This document shows, one piece after another, positions 32,184 through 39,687 of a DNA stretch of 64,000 bases (positions are counted from its first letter, which is position 1; every line of letters begins with the position of its first letter). The stretch is from contig NZ_PDIZ01000001.1 of assembly GCF_002563635.1 (NCBI RefSeq), positions 496,001 to 560,000 on the forward strand, written 5' to 3'. The position numbers were made by a program, and so were the translations under genes. The notes under the pieces were generated by a model, which had not been told where the DNA came from, searched no databases, and saw only the letters and a program-made list of their open reading frames with translations. The stretch is from Bacillus sp. es.036 (GTDB taxonomy: Bacteria > Bacillota > Bacilli > Bacillales > Guptibacillaceae).

Positions 32184-32797
32184 AGAAAAGATGGTGGCTC
32201 TCATTCATTCTGGCAACCGTTCTTCTTTCGAGCTGCTCAGCTAATGAAAACAAAGTAGCCGAAATAGAAGCAGCGCCTGAGTCTGAATATGCGAAAACAT
32301 TTGATGAGTTAGTGCTTGGTACCCTATTTGATTTTAAGCTTGAAGTACAAAATGCGGATCAAAGATGGGTGAAGCTTTGGGTTGAACGCTATCAAGATGG
32401 GAAGAAGGATGATCATTCCGTTGTGGATCTTATCTATGGTGAAAGTTTAGATGAGACGGATGAAGGTCATGTAGGATTCGGAATCATCAATTCAGAAACA
32501 GATGAACCATTGTACTTTCTATATGCACCAGATATAAAATTAAATACGCAAAAAAGCAGTAAGAAAGCTAATTTAGAAAGTTCGATGTCGACTTGGGAAT
32601 ATGCGTTTAAAGATGAAAAAGTATCGCTAGCGTTAGATGAAGAAAAAGTACTTGCGGTGTATCGGAGTACAACGTCAAACGAGATGAGGACGGTTGATAT
32701 GAGTGATCCGAATGATCTGGAAAAAATGATTCAGGAAGACAGCGAAGTGTTACTACTCAAAATCCTCATCACTGAAAATAAAGACGCTCTTTATTAA
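32180..32797 (+). CDS. lipoprotein of unknown function
   Basis: A 205-aa lipoprotein with signal MKKRWWLSFILATVLLSSC and an acidic domain of about 180 residues (FDELVLGTLFDFKLEVQNAD, VGFGIINSETDEPLYFLYAP). It is coupled to the Nudix gene. The domain is not recognised. The first copy of the composite repeat begins about 15 nt after its stop. Confidence 0.7.
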   Translation: MKKRWWLSFILATVLLSSCSANENKVAEIEAAPESEYAKTFDELVLGTLFDFKLEVQNADQRWVKLWVERYQDGKKDDHSVVDLIYGESLDETDEGHVGFGIINSETDEPLYFLYAPDIKLNTQKSSKKANLESSMSTWEYAFKDEKVSLALDEEKVLAVYRSTTSNEMRTVDMSDPNDLEKMIQEDSEVLLLKILITENKDALY

Positions 32798-32813
32798 GGA
32801 GCGGAGAGTGGTT

Positions 32814-32953
32814 TATTGGCCATAACGAAAAGCTGCTGGAAATCCGGCGGCTTTTTTAGTTGCCCCTCACGCTGAAGCAATAGAAGGCTGCCGTCGGTGG
32901 TGGAGGGACAGTTGTTTGTCAGGGGGGTCAGGTTCGAACCTGACCCCCCTGAC
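32814..32953 (+). repeat. composite repeat element, copy A
   Basis: The parts in order are one TATTGGCC unit (32814-32833), a terminator-like hairpin AAAAGCTGCTGG/CCGGCGGCTTTT (32828-32857), about 50 bases, the shared string GACAGTTGTTTGT (32908-32919), and a perfect 36-base palindrome (32918-32953, copy 11 of the GTCAGG family). The same parts in the same order and orientation occur at 35728-35950. Confidence 0.8.
32918..32953. repeat. GTCAGG palindrome, copy 11
   Basis: The longest perfect member, 36 bases, with half-site GTCAGGGGGGTCAGGTTC. Confidence 0.92.
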
Positions 32954-33006
32954 TTTTAATTTTCCAATTCATGGTTGCGCACTATGTCATAACCTGATAT
33001 ATTACA

Positions 33007-33026
33007 TTTAATGATATATCATTAAA
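33007..33026. promoter_or_regulatory. PadR operator
   Basis: A perfect 20-base palindrome TTTAATGATATATCATTAAA lies 24 nt before the padR start, where it would block the promoter or early transcription. Confidence 0.65.
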
Positions 33027-33049
33027 CGATATAAGTTTGGAGGAACCTC

Positions 33050-33379
33050 ATGCCAAGGAATGATTCTCTTGATGTAGGAGAGCTAACGGACACGTCTTAT
33101 TATATTCTTTTATCGCTCAAGGAGCCGAAACATGGCTATTTAATTATGAAGTCGATTGAAGAGTTAACAAATCACAGCGTTGTGATCGGACCGGCGTCCA
33201 TGTATACAACGATCAAAAAACTTCTTGCGGCCGGTTTGATTGAGCTCTTAGATAAAAGTGAAAAGAAAAAAGTGTATGTAACAACAGAAAAGGGTGTCGA
33301 GCTAGTAAGGAAAGAAATTGAACGGAAACGTATCATGATTCAACACGGGGAAGCGATACTTGCAAACAAGGGAGAGTGA
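33050..33379 (+). CDS. PadR-family transcriptional regulator
   Basis: A 109-aa PadR protein (MPRNDSLDVGELTDTSYYIL) with the winged helix EPKHGYLIMKSIEELTNHSV and the MYTTIKKLLAAGLIELL recognition region. ATG 33050 follows TTGGAGG. It is the first gene of the cassette padR-DUF2812-ABC ATPase-permease and probably represses it through the palindrome just upstream. Confidence 0.9.
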   Translation: MPRNDSLDVGELTDTSYYILLSLKEPKHGYLIMKSIEELTNHSVVIGPASMYTTIKKLLAAGLIELLDKSEKKKVYVTTEKGVELVRKEIERKRIMIQHGEAILANKGE

Positions 33380-33930
33380 GAGGTGTGGGGAAGACAAAAT
33401 ACGTAATGAGCAGTGGATTAGCTTTTTCAGAAGAGAAAGAGATGGCAAAGCTGAGCGAATACGCGCGAAAAGGATGGCTATTTGAGAAATTTGCGTTTCT
33501 AGGATTTGTATTACGACAAGGAGAACCACAGAATCTTATCTATTCTCTAGACTATCAAAAAGAACCTGATGAGGAGTATTTTAGTTATTTTGAAGAAGCT
33601 GGGTGGACGATTGTTTGTTCGGTTGGAAATGAAATGCACGTATTTTCAGCAGCTCAAGGAACAACTCCAATCTATTCTGATAAAGAATCAACGAAAGAGA
33701 AATATGAGCGGGAACGTCAGTCGATGAAAAAAGTCGCCAGCCCAGCGCTTTTGCTTACGCTTGTTTTCATAGTGTTGTCAATGAGTAGTCAGAATGGTTA
33801 TCTTCCATCAATTGTTGGCCAAATCAGTGAATATAGTAGTTACGCTACTTTTATTGTGCTGATATTTACTGGAATGCCGTACCTTGCTTATTGCTATAAA
33901 TTGAAGAAATTAGAGAAACAAGATTTCTAA
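33376..33930 (+). CDS. DUF2812 membrane protein
   Basis: A 184-aa protein that overlaps padR by 4 nt at GTG 33376 (GTG 33385 is an alternative). The N-terminal soluble DUF2812 domain (EYARKGWLFEKFAFLGFVLR, YFSYFEEAGWTIVCSVGNEM) is followed by two membrane helices. PadR-DUF2812 pairs are frequent in Firmicutes and regulate membrane or transport functions; the molecular role is not known. Confidence 0.85.
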   Translation: MRGVGKTKYVMSSGLAFSEEKEMAKLSEYARKGWLFEKFAFLGFVLRQGEPQNLIYSLDYQKEPDEEYFSYFEEAGWTIVCSVGNEMHVFSAAQGTTPIYSDKESTKEKYERERQSMKKVASPALLLTLVFIVLSMSSQNGYLPSIVGQISEYSSYATFIVLIFTGMPYLAYCYKLKKLEKQDF

Positions 33931-33950
33931 TCAAGGAGAGGAGTCTGCTG

Positions 33951-34739
33951 ATGGCTAGCGTGCTAGAGGTAAAAGGACTTGGTAAGCGATTTAAACATGG
34001 AGCGATCATTGAAAATCTTTCCTTTCACGTTAATAAAGGCGAGATTATGGCGATTCTTGGACCAAATGGAGCTGGAAAGTCTACGACAATTCGTTCAATT
34101 TTGGGGATTTTATATCCCGATGAAGGAGAGATCTTTTATCAAGGAGAGTCTATGAAAAAAATCCCTCCGGAGCGGATTGGGTACTTACCTGAAGAGCGTG
34201 GTCTTTATAAAAATGTAAAAGTAATCGATATCCTCCTCTATTTTGCAGATTTAAAAGATTATCCTATTCAAAAAGCCAAGCAACGTGCTAAGTTTTATTT
34301 AAAGAGGTTTGGTCTAGAAGATAAAGAGAAAGTGAAAATGGACGAATTATCGAAAGGGATGGGGCAAAAAATTCAGTTCATCGCTTCCATCATTCATGAG
34401 CCAGAAATCCTCATTCTTGATGAACCCTTTTCAGGTCTGGACCCTGTTAGTCAGGAACTTTTCCAAAAAGAAATCAAAGAATTGGCGGAACAAGGTACTG
34501 CGATTTTACTTTCCTCTCATCAAATGAATCTTATCGAAACGTTAGGAGATCGGCTCTTATTTATACATAAAGGAAAAGAGGTAGTGACGGGCTCAATCCA
34601 TGATGTGAAAGCACAGTTTTCGAATTACAAATGCACGATTCGTGGAGAAAATACCCGCTCCCTACTAGAAACGATTCCTATGGTTGACCGAATTGAGCAA
34701 AAAACAAGACGTCGATTCTATTCCTTGAAAAGGAGGTAG
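33951..34739 (+). CDS. NatA-type ABC transporter ATP-binding protein, frameshifted near the end
   Basis: The ATPase of an ABC-2 exporter: Walker A LGPNGAGKSTT, signature LSKGMGQK, Walker B ILILDEPFSGLDP, H-loop SSHQ. The frame stops at 34739 in FYSLKRR. One additional A in the run near 34729-34732 would continue KKEVELTRWLSTLPKKLDIQ and LRLDRISLHDIFVSIASGRK and end at 34870, 11 nt past the permease start, the usual overlap. So the complete gene is probably 33951-34870 with one missing base. The catalytic domain is intact; only the C-terminal about 45 residues are out of frame. Confidence 0.85.
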   Translation: MASVLEVKGLGKRFKHGAIIENLSFHVNKGEIMAILGPNGAGKSTTIRSILGILYPDEGEIFYQGESMKKIPPERIGYLPEERGLYKNVKVIDILLYFADLKDYPIQKAKQRAKFYLKRFGLEDKEKVKMDELSKGMGQKIQFIASIIHEPEILILDEPFSGLDPVSQELFQKEIKELAEQGTAILLSSHQMNLIETLGDRLLFIHKGKEVVTGSIHDVKAQFSNYKCTIRGENTRSLLETIPMVDRIEQKTRRRFYSLKRR

Positions 34740-34859
34740 AGCTGACCAGGTGGTTGAGCACTCTTCCGAAAAAACTAGACATTCAAGAGCTTCGCCTTGA
34801 TCGAATCTCTCTACATGACATTTTTGTTAGCATCGCAAGTGGCAGAAAGGACCTGAGCT

Positions 34860-35708
34860 ATGAAAAATAGTTTGAAAGTTGCGAAATGGGAGTTTAAGCG
34901 GAACATGACCAATAAGTCTTTTTTGATCTCCGTTTTTATGACACCTATCATTATCATATTGTTTAGTTTTTTACCTTCGATGATATCAGGGGGATCGACC
35001 TCCAGTGGGATGGCTTCATTGTTGAACGCCCGTTTGCTGCCCGGAATTGTTTCCGGTAGTATTTTTCTCTCCGTTCTATTAACAGGCATGCTGATTTTTC
35101 AGAGTGCTTCTCAAGAGAAGAAAGAGAAAGTGGCTGAAATTATTTTATCGTCAATGGAACCATACGAATTAATGCAAGGAAAAATCATAGGCTATTTTTT
35201 GCTTGGAGTGTCACAGGTGTTCATTTGGCTGTTCTGTGCTCTTCCATTCTTAGCGTGGAAATTAGGACTGGATATCCTGAAATACTTGATTTTGCCAAAA
35301 ACGATCGTATTGATTTTCATTGCACTGCTTGGTTACTTTTTATTTGCAGCGTTACTCGTTGGTCTAGGAGCAACAGTTGAAGATGTAACCTCATCAAGTA
35401 ATTTTCAAGGAACGATTATGATGTTGCCTTTCTCCTTTTCGCTTTTCATTCTTCCTGTATTAGAAGAGCCGAATGGAATGGCCGCAACGATTGGTTCTTA
35501 TATTCCATTTACGGCAACTGGAACATTGATTTTCCGTCTTTCTCTACTGGAAGTATGGCCATGGGAACAGATTATCGGGTCAATTTGTCTCTTACTTCTA
35601 ACTTCCTGGATATGCATGAAGGTGGCAGGTAAAATCTTTAAAGTTGGCATCTTAATGTATGGAAAGAATGCTAGCCCTCGTGAGATTTGGAAGTGGATGA
35701 GGGCTTAA
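34860..35708 (+). CDS. ABC-2 type permease (NatB-like, short form)
   Basis: A 282-aa permease (MKNSLKVAKWEFKRNMTNKS) with six helices and the ABC-2 motif EKKEKVAEIILSSMEPYELM. Compared with Na+-exporting NatB (about 386 aa) it has a short extracellular loop after helix 1. It works with the ATPase upstream, overlapping its restored frame by 11 nt. The exported substrate is unknown. Confidence 0.87.
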   Translation: MKNSLKVAKWEFKRNMTNKSFLISVFMTPIIIILFSFLPSMISGGSTSSGMASLLNARLLPGIVSGSIFLSVLLTGMLIFQSASQEKKEKVAEIILSSMEPYELMQGKIIGYFLLGVSQVFIWLFCALPFLAWKLGLDILKYLILPKTIVLIFIALLGYFLFAALLVGLGATVEDVTSSSNFQGTIMMLPFSFSLFILPVLEEPNGMAATIGSYIPFTATGTLIFRLSLLEVWPWEQIIGSICLLLLTSWICMKVAGKIFKVGILMYGKNASPREIWKWMRA

Positions 35709-35727
35709 GGGATAGGTGGCAGTGGTT

Positions 35728-35827
35728 TATTGGCCGAATTCTCAGGATATTGGCCAAAACTGAAATATATTGGCCGAAATTAGAATATATTGGCTAAATC
35801 TTATTTTTATTGGCCAAAACGAAAAGC
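35728..35827 (+). repeat. five tandem 20-bp TATTGGCC units
   Basis: TATTGGC(C/T) begins at 35728, 35748, 35768, 35788 and 35808, exactly 20 bp apart. The remaining 12 bases of each unit vary but stay AT-rich. 20 bp is close to two helical turns, so the conserved parts lie on one face of the DNA. The other copy of the element (32814) has just one unit. Confidence 0.85.
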
Positions 35828-35950
35828 TGCCGGAAATCCAGCAGCTTTTTTTAGTTCCATCTCAAGCTTAAGCGAAATAAATCCGCTGTCCGTCGTAGAG
35901 AGACAGTTGTTTGTAAGGGGGGTCAGGTACGTACCTGACCCCCCCCTTAC
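35822..35950 (+). repeat. composite repeat element, copy B (hairpin and palindrome part)
   Basis: After the TATTGGCC units come the hairpin AAAAGCTGCCGG/CCAGCAGCTTTT with a T run (35822-35852), about 50 bases, GACAGTTGTTTGT and the GTCAGG palindrome. It matches copy A part for part. The hairpin probably ends transcription of the ABC operon. Confidence 0.8.
35913..35950. repeat. GTCAGG palindrome, copy 12
   Basis: Arms GTAAGGGGGGTCAGG/CCTGACC...CCTTAC with unequal C/G runs. It contains the stop codon of mprF (35947-35949). Confidence 0.88.
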
Positions 35951-38478
35951 CCTTTACTCCCCTTCTTACTTATCAATCGCGAGACCTGCGCCATTGTAAA
36001 GGGGAGGGAGGATTTTTTGCGATAGGCGAGGTATTTGCGTTCCCAGGTGTGAGCGTATTTTCCTTTGAACTTCCGCAGGCCCTGGAAGTGATAGAAGATA
36101 TGGCCATGTAGGAAGATTTGGGCAGCGATGCGTTCACTTAGGAAAGAAAATTTGGATTGACCCACATTTGCTAGAGGAGCCATGCCAAGGTTAAAAGACT
36201 GATAGCCTTCTGCTTTGGCCCATTCAAATAATGAAAGAAACATAACGTCCATTGTGCCAGACGGGGCGCTGTGTAGGAAGCGCATTAAATCGATAGAAAT
36301 GGTTTTATTTCCATCGTAGACTGGCATAAGACTAGTAAAGGCGATAATCGTATCATTTTCTTTCATGATGGCGATCTCCGACTTATTCAAATAATCAACG
36401 TCAAAGAATCCTAACGAAAACCCCTTTTCATTCCTTCCTTGTAGCCATTCATCCGATACATTTTTCAGTTTATTCAATAGCGCTTCACTATGAGGAGGTG
36501 TTGCGATTTCAAACAGATAATTTTCACGTTCAAATTTGTTTTTAACTGCGCGTAGCGCCTTCATTTTCTTACCGGATAAGGTGAATTGCTCCAATTCAAC
36601 GAATGCTTCTTCACCAAGTTTAAAAAAGCCAAACCCTTTTTCGTGTAAAAGTGGAAGCAAATCATTGCTCACTTCATAGAAGACTGGCGTAAAGCCTTGA
36701 ATATCTGCAAGCTGTTGAAACTCATCAATTGCATTTGAAAAGTCGTTTTCCTCTCCAACCGGATCACCAAGGACGACAAGTTTATCAGACGATTGTTGAA
36801 AGCTTAGGAATACCGTACGCTTGGCATTCCAGAACAGCGATTTATCGTGTAAGAATACTAAATGCGTTAATGTATTGCCGCGATAGGTTGTTAAGTGCTC
36901 GAGAATGTGAGGATCTTGCTTAGGCTCGGAATTCTGGATTGGATTTTTAGGTTTAATCACGGCGTTTCCAATAAGGAAGACAAGTAGCGCAATCAACAAT
37001 CCAATTAATGCACTGTAAAACAACGTGTGGTAATCCGTAATCAGATAGGGCAACACTTGCGACGGAATCGCGTTCGTTGAAGACGGCAAGCTCATGTACC
37101 CAATTAAAACATACATCGACGTAATGAAAAGAATAACGAGTGCATCAATAATCGTTTTGCTCCATGTTAACACATAGCTTTCACGATAAAAGCGCGTTCT
37201 TGATAGATAGAGTATGAATGCCACAATTAATAGGAAAATGGCTTCCTCATAATCAATCCCTTTTGAAAATGTAAATGCAGCCGCGCAGAAAAGGACAACG
37301 ATCGTCAGGTAATAGGCTCGTTTCACTTTGTATTCAATGCCTCTGGATAATCCGAGTAGCGCAAAGCCTGCTCCGACAGAAAGCTGGTGTGAGAGATTAA
37401 CTAGAAACGGAATCGAGTGCATTTCCTCGAGAATTTTTAGTCGGTCAATGATTCCGGGTAAAGCAGCAGATAAGAGTAGGATTAATCCCGATACAAAGAC
37501 TAACAAAGTGATGAATACGTGGCTCAGTCTTTGTACGAGTGCGATCGGGAGGTTATCCCAGTTCGCATTCCACTTTTCCCAATAGTCTCTGACGAACAGA
37601 ATCATCGCTAGTAAAAATGGGAAGAAAAAGTAACCAACGCGAAATAAAATGAGCAGGAAAAGCACCTTTTCATTTTGTAAACCAATCAGCTGACTGCCCC
37701 AGATGAAAGTGAGATCAAATGAACCGAGACCTCCAGGAATCATACTAACAATGCCGACACATGCAGCGATCACAAAGAGTGGGAAAAGGTCATGAAATGA
37801 AATGCTTAAGTCAAGCATTGTTGCTAATAGCCAGATCGCAAGAAACGCAAAACTCCACTCCAGGAATGATACCGCGATAAGCTGAAGCCTCGTTTTCGTG
37901 CCAAAAGAGCGCGTCCGGTAGTTGTTCCACAAGAACGAAAAAATGAGAACAGGTAAATAAAGTCCAACGACGATCACAACCAAATAAAGCCAGGGAATTT
38001 CTTTGAGTAAGGGACTTTCTCTGTAAGTGATCATCTTGATTAGCGCAAGAAGAGATAGACCAGTTAAATAAAAGTAGGTCATGTTTCCAATGCTCTTTGA
38101 TAGTTCACTGTGATCGTCCTGCTCCGTTTGATAAAAATAGTTTCGAAGCATGCTGCTAACGATTCCACCAGATCCAATCAAATTTGAAACGGCATTAACG
38201 ATAAACGATTGCTTCAGAAGTTGTTTCATTGGAAATGTTTTTTGCAATGATTTCAAAATCAAAGAATCATATAAAAACATTGGGCTAACTGCCCCCATTG
38301 TAATGAGTAACACGAGAAAAAGTTTTCCTATATTAAATTGATTTACTTCATTTAATAGAAGACTTACATGAACGTCTGATAGAAATGACGTGATTTGAAT
38401 GGCAGAGAGTACAAAAAGAAAAGCTGGTAAGAGTAATTTTAAATAGTGAAATAAAATGGTGTGTAAAATTGGTTTCAT
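35947..38478 (-). CDS. mprF: MprF, phosphatidylglycerol lysyltransferase and flippase
   Basis: An 843-aa bifunctional membrane protein. The first roughly 510 residues contain about 14 helices (flippase part, with SMIPGGLGSFDLTFIWG typical of the family); the C-terminal roughly 330 residues are the cytosolic GNAT-like DUF2156 synthase (KMKALRAVKNKFERENYLFE, FNLGMAPLANVGQ). The enzyme adds lysine from lysyl-tRNA to phosphatidylglycerol and flips it outward, which protects against cationic antimicrobial peptides. The length matches the family. Confidence 0.93.
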   Translation of the reverse strand: MKPILHTILFHYLKLLLPAFLFVLSAIQITSFLSDVHVSLLLNEVNQFNIGKLFLVLLITMGAVSPMFLYDSLILKSLQKTFPMKQLLKQSFIVNAVSNLIGSGGIVSSMLRNYFYQTEQDDHSELSKSIGNMTYFYLTGLSLLALIKMITYRESPLLKEIPWLYLVVIVVGLYLPVLIFSFLWNNYRTRSFGTKTRLQLIAVSFLEWSFAFLAIWLLATMLDLSISFHDLFPLFVIAACVGIVSMIPGGLGSFDLTFIWGSQLIGLQNEKVLFLLILFRVGYFFFPFLLAMILFVRDYWEKWNANWDNLPIALVQRLSHVFITLLVFVSGLILLLSAALPGIIDRLKILEEMHSIPFLVNLSHQLSVGAGFALLGLSRGIEYKVKRAYYLTIVVLFCAAAFTFSKGIDYEEAIFLLIVAFILYLSRTRFYRESYVLTWSKTIIDALVILFITSMYVLIGYMSLPSSTNAIPSQVLPYLITDYHTLFYSALIGLLIALLVFLIGNAVIKPKNPIQNSEPKQDPHILEHLTTYRGNTLTHLVFLHDKSLFWNAKRTVFLSFQQSSDKLVVLGDPVGEENDFSNAIDEFQQLADIQGFTPVFYEVSNDLLPLLHEKGFGFFKLGEEAFVELEQFTLSGKKMKALRAVKNKFERENYLFEIATPPHSEALLNKLKNVSDEWLQGRNEKGFSLGFFDVDYLNKSEIAIMKENDTIIAFTSLMPVYDGNKTISIDLMRFLHSAPSGTMDVMFLSLFEWAKAEGYQSFNLGMAPLANVGQSKFSFLSERIAAQIFLHGHIFYHFQGLRKFKGKYAHTWERKYLAYRKKSSLPFTMAQVSRLISKKGSKG

Positions 38479-38502
38479 AGTTCACTCCTTTATCCTAACC
38501 CT

Positions 38503-38530
38503 ATTGTACAGTTAGAAAGGCATCTGTAAA
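38503..38530 (-). promoter_or_regulatory. probable mprF promoter
   Basis: On the minus strand TTTACA (38525-38530), 16 bases, and TACAAT (38503-38508) lie about 25 nt upstream of the start codon. Confidence 0.5.
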
Positions 38531-38785
38531 CTTTCTTTTTTGAGTGGTGTTGAAAGGATAATCAATTAAATGCATATTTTCAGTCATTGATTATGTGGAG
38601 AATGTACTTCATATAGACTATACAATAGAATAAGCGTATTCATTCATAAAAGTTGAAACGGATTGCACTCAAGAAAATTGGAGTAAGAGGGAGATTTGAT
38701 TGTTAATCGTTAGGAAATTTATTGAAAAGCTATCTTATCTACCTAGAAAGGGCTATCTATTATCTTCTTTATAAGGAGGAAAGCA
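38531..38785. other. intergenic region between mprF and the NmrA-like gene
   Basis: AT-rich region between divergent genes. A short hydrophobic frame at 38722 overlaps the next gene in another frame and is not convincing. No RNA gene or repeat is visible. Confidence 0.4.
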
Positions 38786-39631
38786 ATGTCTATATTAGTA
38801 ACGGGTTTCAATGGAAAAGTTGGTCTAGAAGTTGCAAAGAAGTTGAAAGAAATGAACGTGGCGATGAAATGTGCGGTGAGGAATGTAGTAAAAGCAGCAT
38901 CAAGGTTTGGGGATCACTACCATTTCGTTGAACTGAACTTTTCTGATTCAAACACGTTTGACCTTGCGTTAGAAGGTGTTGAACAGGTATTCCTCATTTA
39001 TCCGCCTGGCGGTGATATGAAATTTGAGAAGTTTCTACAAACAGCGAAAGAAAAAAGCGTTCAACAAATTGTTTATTTGTCAGTTAAGGATGTGCAATAC
39101 CTGCCTTTTATTCATCATTTTAAAAATGAAAAAATGATTAAAAAGCTGGGGATTCCTTATACATTTATTCGTGCTGGGTATTTTATGCAAAACCTGAATG
39201 ACTTTCTTGGTGATGAATTAAGAGTACGGCACCGAATTTTTGTTCCTGCTGGAAAAGGAAAGACGAGTTTTGTTGATACAAGAGACCTTGCGGAGGTAGC
39301 TTCGATGGTTTTAACACATCCAGAGGATCATCAGAATAAGAACTATGTCATTACAGGGGATCAGGCTCTGGATTTCTTTGATGTTGCTAAACGAATGACG
39401 GACGTTCTTCAAGTGGAGATTCACTACACGAATCCAACTGTTAAAGAATTTAAAGAGTTTATGTTGAAAAAAGGGGTGGAAAAGGAATTCATTGATGTGG
39501 TAGTCGGGATTCATTTTCCGACAAAATTAGGATTAGCGAAGGGGATCACAAACGAATATGAGAAGGTGACGAATAAGAAACCGAGGAGAATGGAGGGATA
39601 TATAAACGACTATAAGGATAATTGGGTATAG
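38786..39631 (+). CDS. NmrA-like NAD(P)-binding protein
   Basis: A 281-aa atypical short-chain dehydrogenase with the N-terminal nucleotide-binding motif GFNGKVGLEVAKKL (GxxGxxG), the VYLSVKDVQ strand and the TFIRAGYFMQNLND motif of the NmrA/NAD(P)H-quinone-oxidoreductase class. The classical YxxxK catalytic pair is absent, as in NmrA, so it may be a sensor or a quinone reductase. ATAAGGAGG precedes ATG. Confidence 0.85.
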   Translation: MSILVTGFNGKVGLEVAKKLKEMNVAMKCAVRNVVKAASRFGDHYHFVELNFSDSNTFDLALEGVEQVFLIYPPGGDMKFEKFLQTAKEKSVQQIVYLSVKDVQYLPFIHHFKNEKMIKKLGIPYTFIRAGYFMQNLNDFLGDELRVRHRIFVPAGKGKTSFVDTRDLAEVASMVLTHPEDHQNKNYVITGDQALDFFDVAKRMTDVLQVEIHYTNPTVKEFKEFMLKKGVEKEFIDVVVGIHFPTKLGLAKGITNEYEKVTNKKPRRMEGYINDYKDNWV

Positions 39632-39646
39632 TTTCCATAACCTATT

Positions 39647-39681
39647 AAAAGCGCTCAGGAATCATGTCCTGAGCGCTTTTA
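39647..39681. terminator. strong bidirectional terminator
   Basis: A 14-bp perfect stem AAAAGCGCTCAGGA/TCCTGAGCGCTTTT with a 6-nt loop between two converging genes. Confidence 0.92.
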
Positions 39682-39687
39682 TGCTAC

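Noticed and set aside
4441-35950. CRISPR-like array from repeated palindromes
   Set aside because: The copies lie hundreds to thousands of bases apart between unrelated genes, with no regular spacers and no cas genes.
35790-35999. 69-aa frame containing FYWPKRKAAGNP
   Set aside because: It is the translation of the TATTGGCC repeat, the hairpin and the palindrome and ends inside mprF; the 20-bp unit does not keep the frame.
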